8,062 nucleotides of DNA from Bacillota bacterium. Lineage in GTDB: Bacteria > Bacillota > Clostridia > Peptostreptococcales > Anaerovoracaceae. Made by a program: the position numbers and the translations under genes. Each line of letters begins with the position of its first letter. The first letter of the stretch is position 1. The stretch covers positions 1 to 8,062 of the forward strand of contig JAFYFK010000156.1 of assembly GCA_017543805.1 (NCBI GenBank), in the 5' to 3' direction. Shown piece by piece: positions 6,801 to 8,062 of the stretch. The notes under the pieces were generated by a model. The model did not search any database and was not told where the DNA came from. It worked only from the letters and a program-made list of their open reading frames with translations.

Positions 6801-7592
6801 CATCAGGCATATCGGCTTAGTGCGTCCGAGCTCCTGCCTCATCGCAAGATAGTCCTGATACGCGGCCTCGAGCTGCGGGTCGTTGAATTCTATGTCGTCG
6901 ATTATCGTGTTGAACGTGGTGTGGCGGCAGTGGTCGCTCCAGTAGGTGTCGATGACCTTGATCTCGGTGATGGTCGGATCCCTGTGCTCGGAAACGAAGT
7001 AATCCCTGCAGAACTCGGCGTCAGCGAGGTCCATGGCAAGCCCGTTGTCCTTTATGAACTGCGCAAGCGCCGCGCTGTCCATGGATGTGAAGCCGTCGAC
7101 GGTCGCGACAGCGGTCGGGATGTCGTAGACCATCCTGAGGGTCTCCAGCTTGTCCAGCGAAGCCTCCCTGGCCTCGACCGGGTTGATGACGTATTTTTTG
7201 ATAGCGTCAACATCCGCCTCCGAAAGATCTCCGTAAAGCGCGTAGACCTTTGCCGAGCGCACCAGCGGCCTTTCGCCCTGCGCTATCAGCTGGATGCACT
7301 GCGCCGCGGAATCAGCCCGCTGGTCGAACTGCCCGGGCAGGAACTCGACCGCGAACACCGCCGCGTCCCCGAATTCCGGCGCGTCGGTCGCGATGTCGAC
7401 CTGCGGCTCGGAGAATACAGTGCCGACAGCGTAGTCGAAGATCTCTTTGCTGATGTTCTCAGCATCATAGCGGTTAAGCACGCGTACTTCCTTAAGACCC
7501 GCGATCCCAAGAAGCGCGGTGGCGTCGGAATAGAGCGCCTTAGCCTCGTTAGCAAGTTCTTTTTTCTTTTCCACAAAAATGCGGTAGACCAT
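3888..7592 (-). CDS. purL: Phosphoribosylformylglycinamidine synthase, single-chain (PurL with fused PurQ-type glutaminase)
   Basis: This 1,234-residue cytoplasmic enzyme is predicted to convert FGAR, ATP and glutamine to FGAM, the fourth step of de novo purine synthesis. Length and sequence fit the long single-chain form common in Clostridia and streptococci (clade II), so separate PurS and PurQ subunits are not needed. The N-terminal PurS-like region comes first, then the synthase core with SDHCRHTTF (219-227), KNETHNHPTEIEPFGGA (312-328), GRDGIGGATGSS (443-454), NDFGAGG (497-503) and GGKDSM (766-771). An Ala-rich linker lies around 610-618. The glutaminase domain starts near 970 with VFPGTNCEFD (977-986) and has the nucleophile in GICNGFQAL (Cys1075) and the partner residues in GHSER (His1205, Glu1207), so the triad is complete. 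The ATG at 7590-7592 shares one base with the purD stop. AAAGGGGG just upstream is the ribosome binding site. A terminator follows 75 nt after the stop. Confidence 0.97.
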   Translation of the reverse strand: MVYRIFVEKKKELANEAKALYSDATALLGIAGLKEVRVLNRYDAENISKEIFDYAVGTVFSEPQVDIATDAPEFGDAAVFAVEFLPGQFDQRADSAAQCIQLIAQGERPLVRSAKVYALYGDLSEADVDAIKKYVINPVEAREASLDKLETLRMVYDIPTAVATVDGFTSMDSAALAQFIKDNGLAMDLADAEFCRDYFVSEHRDPTITEIKVIDTYWSDHCRHTTFNTIIDDIEFNDPQLEAAYQDYLAMRQELGRTKPICLMDIGTIVAKWLKVNGRLKKLDESEEINACTVKIDVTVDGVKEPWLLLFKNETHNHPTEIEPFGGAATCIGGAIRDPLSGRSYVYGAMRLTGAADPLVPVSETIPGKLPQRKLVTTAAAGYSSYGNQIGLATGIVDELYHPGYAAKHMEVGAVIAAAPAANVRREVPAPGDVVLLIGGSTGRDGIGGATGSSKSHDAHSVETCGAEVQKGNAPEERKLQRLFRNGDACRMIKRCNDFGAGGVSVAIGELAAGLAIELDAVPKKYEGLDGTELAISESQERMAVVVEAKDEAAFLAMAEKENLQACRVAVVKAEPRLTMRWNGQTIVDISRAFLDSNGAEKHITIETKAPAAAAAVAGTDFVKAYEALASDLNICSKRGLSERFDSTIGAGTVLMPFGGKNQLTPIQAMVQKVSVENGDTDDVSFMSWGYDPQLSSENQFKGAYSAVVDSVCKLVATGASFEDVYLSFQEYFGKPARDPKRWAAPLGALLGAFEAQKDLGIAAIGGKDSMSGTFGDMDVPPTLISFAVTTGKLGEVISPEFKAAGHRAVLLAPEFKENGLPEAASLLALFDKLTDLMRAGKVASCWATGRGGVAEGVMKQAFGNGFGFRFEDGLSVAELFAKRYGAFVVELNDGAELPEGAVYLGQVTAEPAFVLRSHRVDAGALLSLYENKLEGVYTCNSVPEPDGALWTDSFGGSLNRKAPAVKVAKPKVIIPVFPGTNCEFDSAKAVRAAGAEAEILVIKNRTADGIKESTDALAKAISESQMIFLPGGFSAADEPDGSGKFITAIFRNEAIKEQVTALLEQRDGLICGICNGFQALVKLGLVPFGKIIDTDADCPTLTFNTIARHQSRIVRVRVASNKSPWLSLTNVGDVYSVPISHGEGRFLASDAMVKQLTENGQIATQYVDFDDEATKDIHFNINGSACAIEGITSPDGRVFGKMGHSERIGSGLYLNVPGNYDIRMFEAAVRYFR

Positions 7593-8062
7593 TACTCCCC
7601 CTTTGCAGCGAGCGCCGCTGCACCGATGTCGTGTCTGTAATACATATCTGTAAAGCTTACGCGTTCTGTCATGGCGTAGGCCTTGTCTATAGCTTCCTTG
7701 AGCGTCGGAGCGGTCGCGGTGATGCCGAGCACCCTGCCGCCGCTGGTGACCAGCTGCCCGTCCTTGAGAGCCGCGCCGGCGACGTAGGTCTTCTCCAGCA
7801 CGTCCCCCGGGATGTCGATCGGATATCCCTTGGCGTAGCTTGTCGGATAACCGCCGGACGCCGCGACCACGCAGCAGGCCGAACCCTTGCCGAAGACCAC
7901 CGGGCAGTCCGCCAGCGTTCCGTTTGTGGTGGCCTGCATTACTGTCAGCAGATCGCTTTCGAGCAGCGGCAGCACCACCTGGGTCTCGGGATCGCCGAAG
8001 CGGCAGTTGTACTCGATGACCTTTGGTCCGTTCGGGGTTATCATAAGGCCGAAGTACAGGCA
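7592..8062 (-). CDS. purD: Phosphoribosylamine-glycine ligase (GAR synthetase), C-terminal part, 5' end outside window
   Basis: The minus-strand frame is open to the window edge, so about 156 C-terminal residues of a protein normally near 420 residues are present. PurD joins glycine to 5-phosphoribosylamine with ATP, the second step of de novo purine synthesis. The visible part begins CLYFGLMITPNGPKVIEYN, the last strands of the ATP-grasp domain, with Glu and Asn of VIEYNCRFGDPETQ providing the metal/ATP site. The family hallmark GDPETQVVLPLL follows. The C-terminal domain then shows CCVVAASGGYP, GGRVLGITA and a final helix before FTDMYYRHDIG. An internal ATG at 8044 is in frame but is not the start, because the upstream codons continue the conserved family sequence. 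The stop TAA (7592-7594) overlaps the purL ATG by one base, so the two are one transcription unit read from outside the window. Confidence 0.95.
   Translation of the reverse strand, partial: CLYFGLMITPNGPKVIEYNCRFGDPETQVVLPLLESDLLTVMQATTNGTLADCPVVFGKGSACCVVAASGGYPTSYAKGYPIDIPGDVLEKTYVAGAALKDGQLVTSGGRVLGITATAPTLKEAIDKAYAMTERVSFTDMYYRHDIGAAALAAKGE
7597..7604 (-). promoter_or_regulatory. Ribosome binding site of purL inside the purD 3' end
   Basis: The minus strand reads AAAGGGGG ending 4 bases before the purL ATG, within the last codons of purD. With the TAATG stop/start overlap it supports translational coupling of purD and purL and fixes the purL start. Confidence 0.6.

Noticed and set aside
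5784..7640. Long plus-strand open frame of 618 codons opposite purL.
   Set aside because: It is antisense to strongly conserved purL codons. Its protein is rich in Arg, Val and Asp with no recognisable domain, as expected from the reverse frame of a GC-rich gene.

Overview
The window reads as ordinary chromosomal DNA from a bacterium, most likely a moderately GC-rich member of the Bacillota (Clostridia). The grounds are the single-chain formylglycinamidine synthase of about 1,230 residues with a fused glutaminase domain, clostridial-looking ProC and flavoprotein sequences, and AGGAGG-type ribosome binding sites. This placement is an inference from protein style, not a database result. I see no RNA genes, insertion sequences, CRISPR arrays or phage genes.

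Layout. Bases 2-2004 (+ strand) hold the C-terminal half of an EamA/DMT transporter, then proC (proline synthesis, last step), then a cysteine-rich flavodoxin-like oxidoreductase 32 bp further on. Bases 2007-3107 (- strand) hold a radical SAM protein that meets the oxidoreductase tail to tail with 2 bp between stop codons. Bases 3108-3329 are an AT-rich divergent intergenic region with one good sigma-70/SigA-type promoter facing each way. Bases 3330-3872 (+) encode a small membrane protein built from an internal duplication. Bases 3888-8062 (- strand) are the end of a purine operon: purD, cut by the window edge, followed by purL with a 1-base stop/start overlap.

How the genes relate. purD and purL make GAR and FGAM in de novo purine synthesis and are clearly co-transcribed and probably translationally coupled. 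ProC and the flavoprotein are probably co-transcribed, but no shared pathway is evident. The radical SAM protein and the duplicated membrane protein share only a divergent promoter region, and their roles are unknown.

The most interesting points are these: a convincing intrinsic terminator for purL lying inside the oppositely oriented membrane-protein gene; the radical SAM protein with extra C-terminal cysteines suggesting an auxiliary Fe-S cluster; a flavoprotein that lacks the usual N-terminal phosphate-binding loop; and the internal duplication in the membrane protein. None of these amounts to a clear new multi-gene system.
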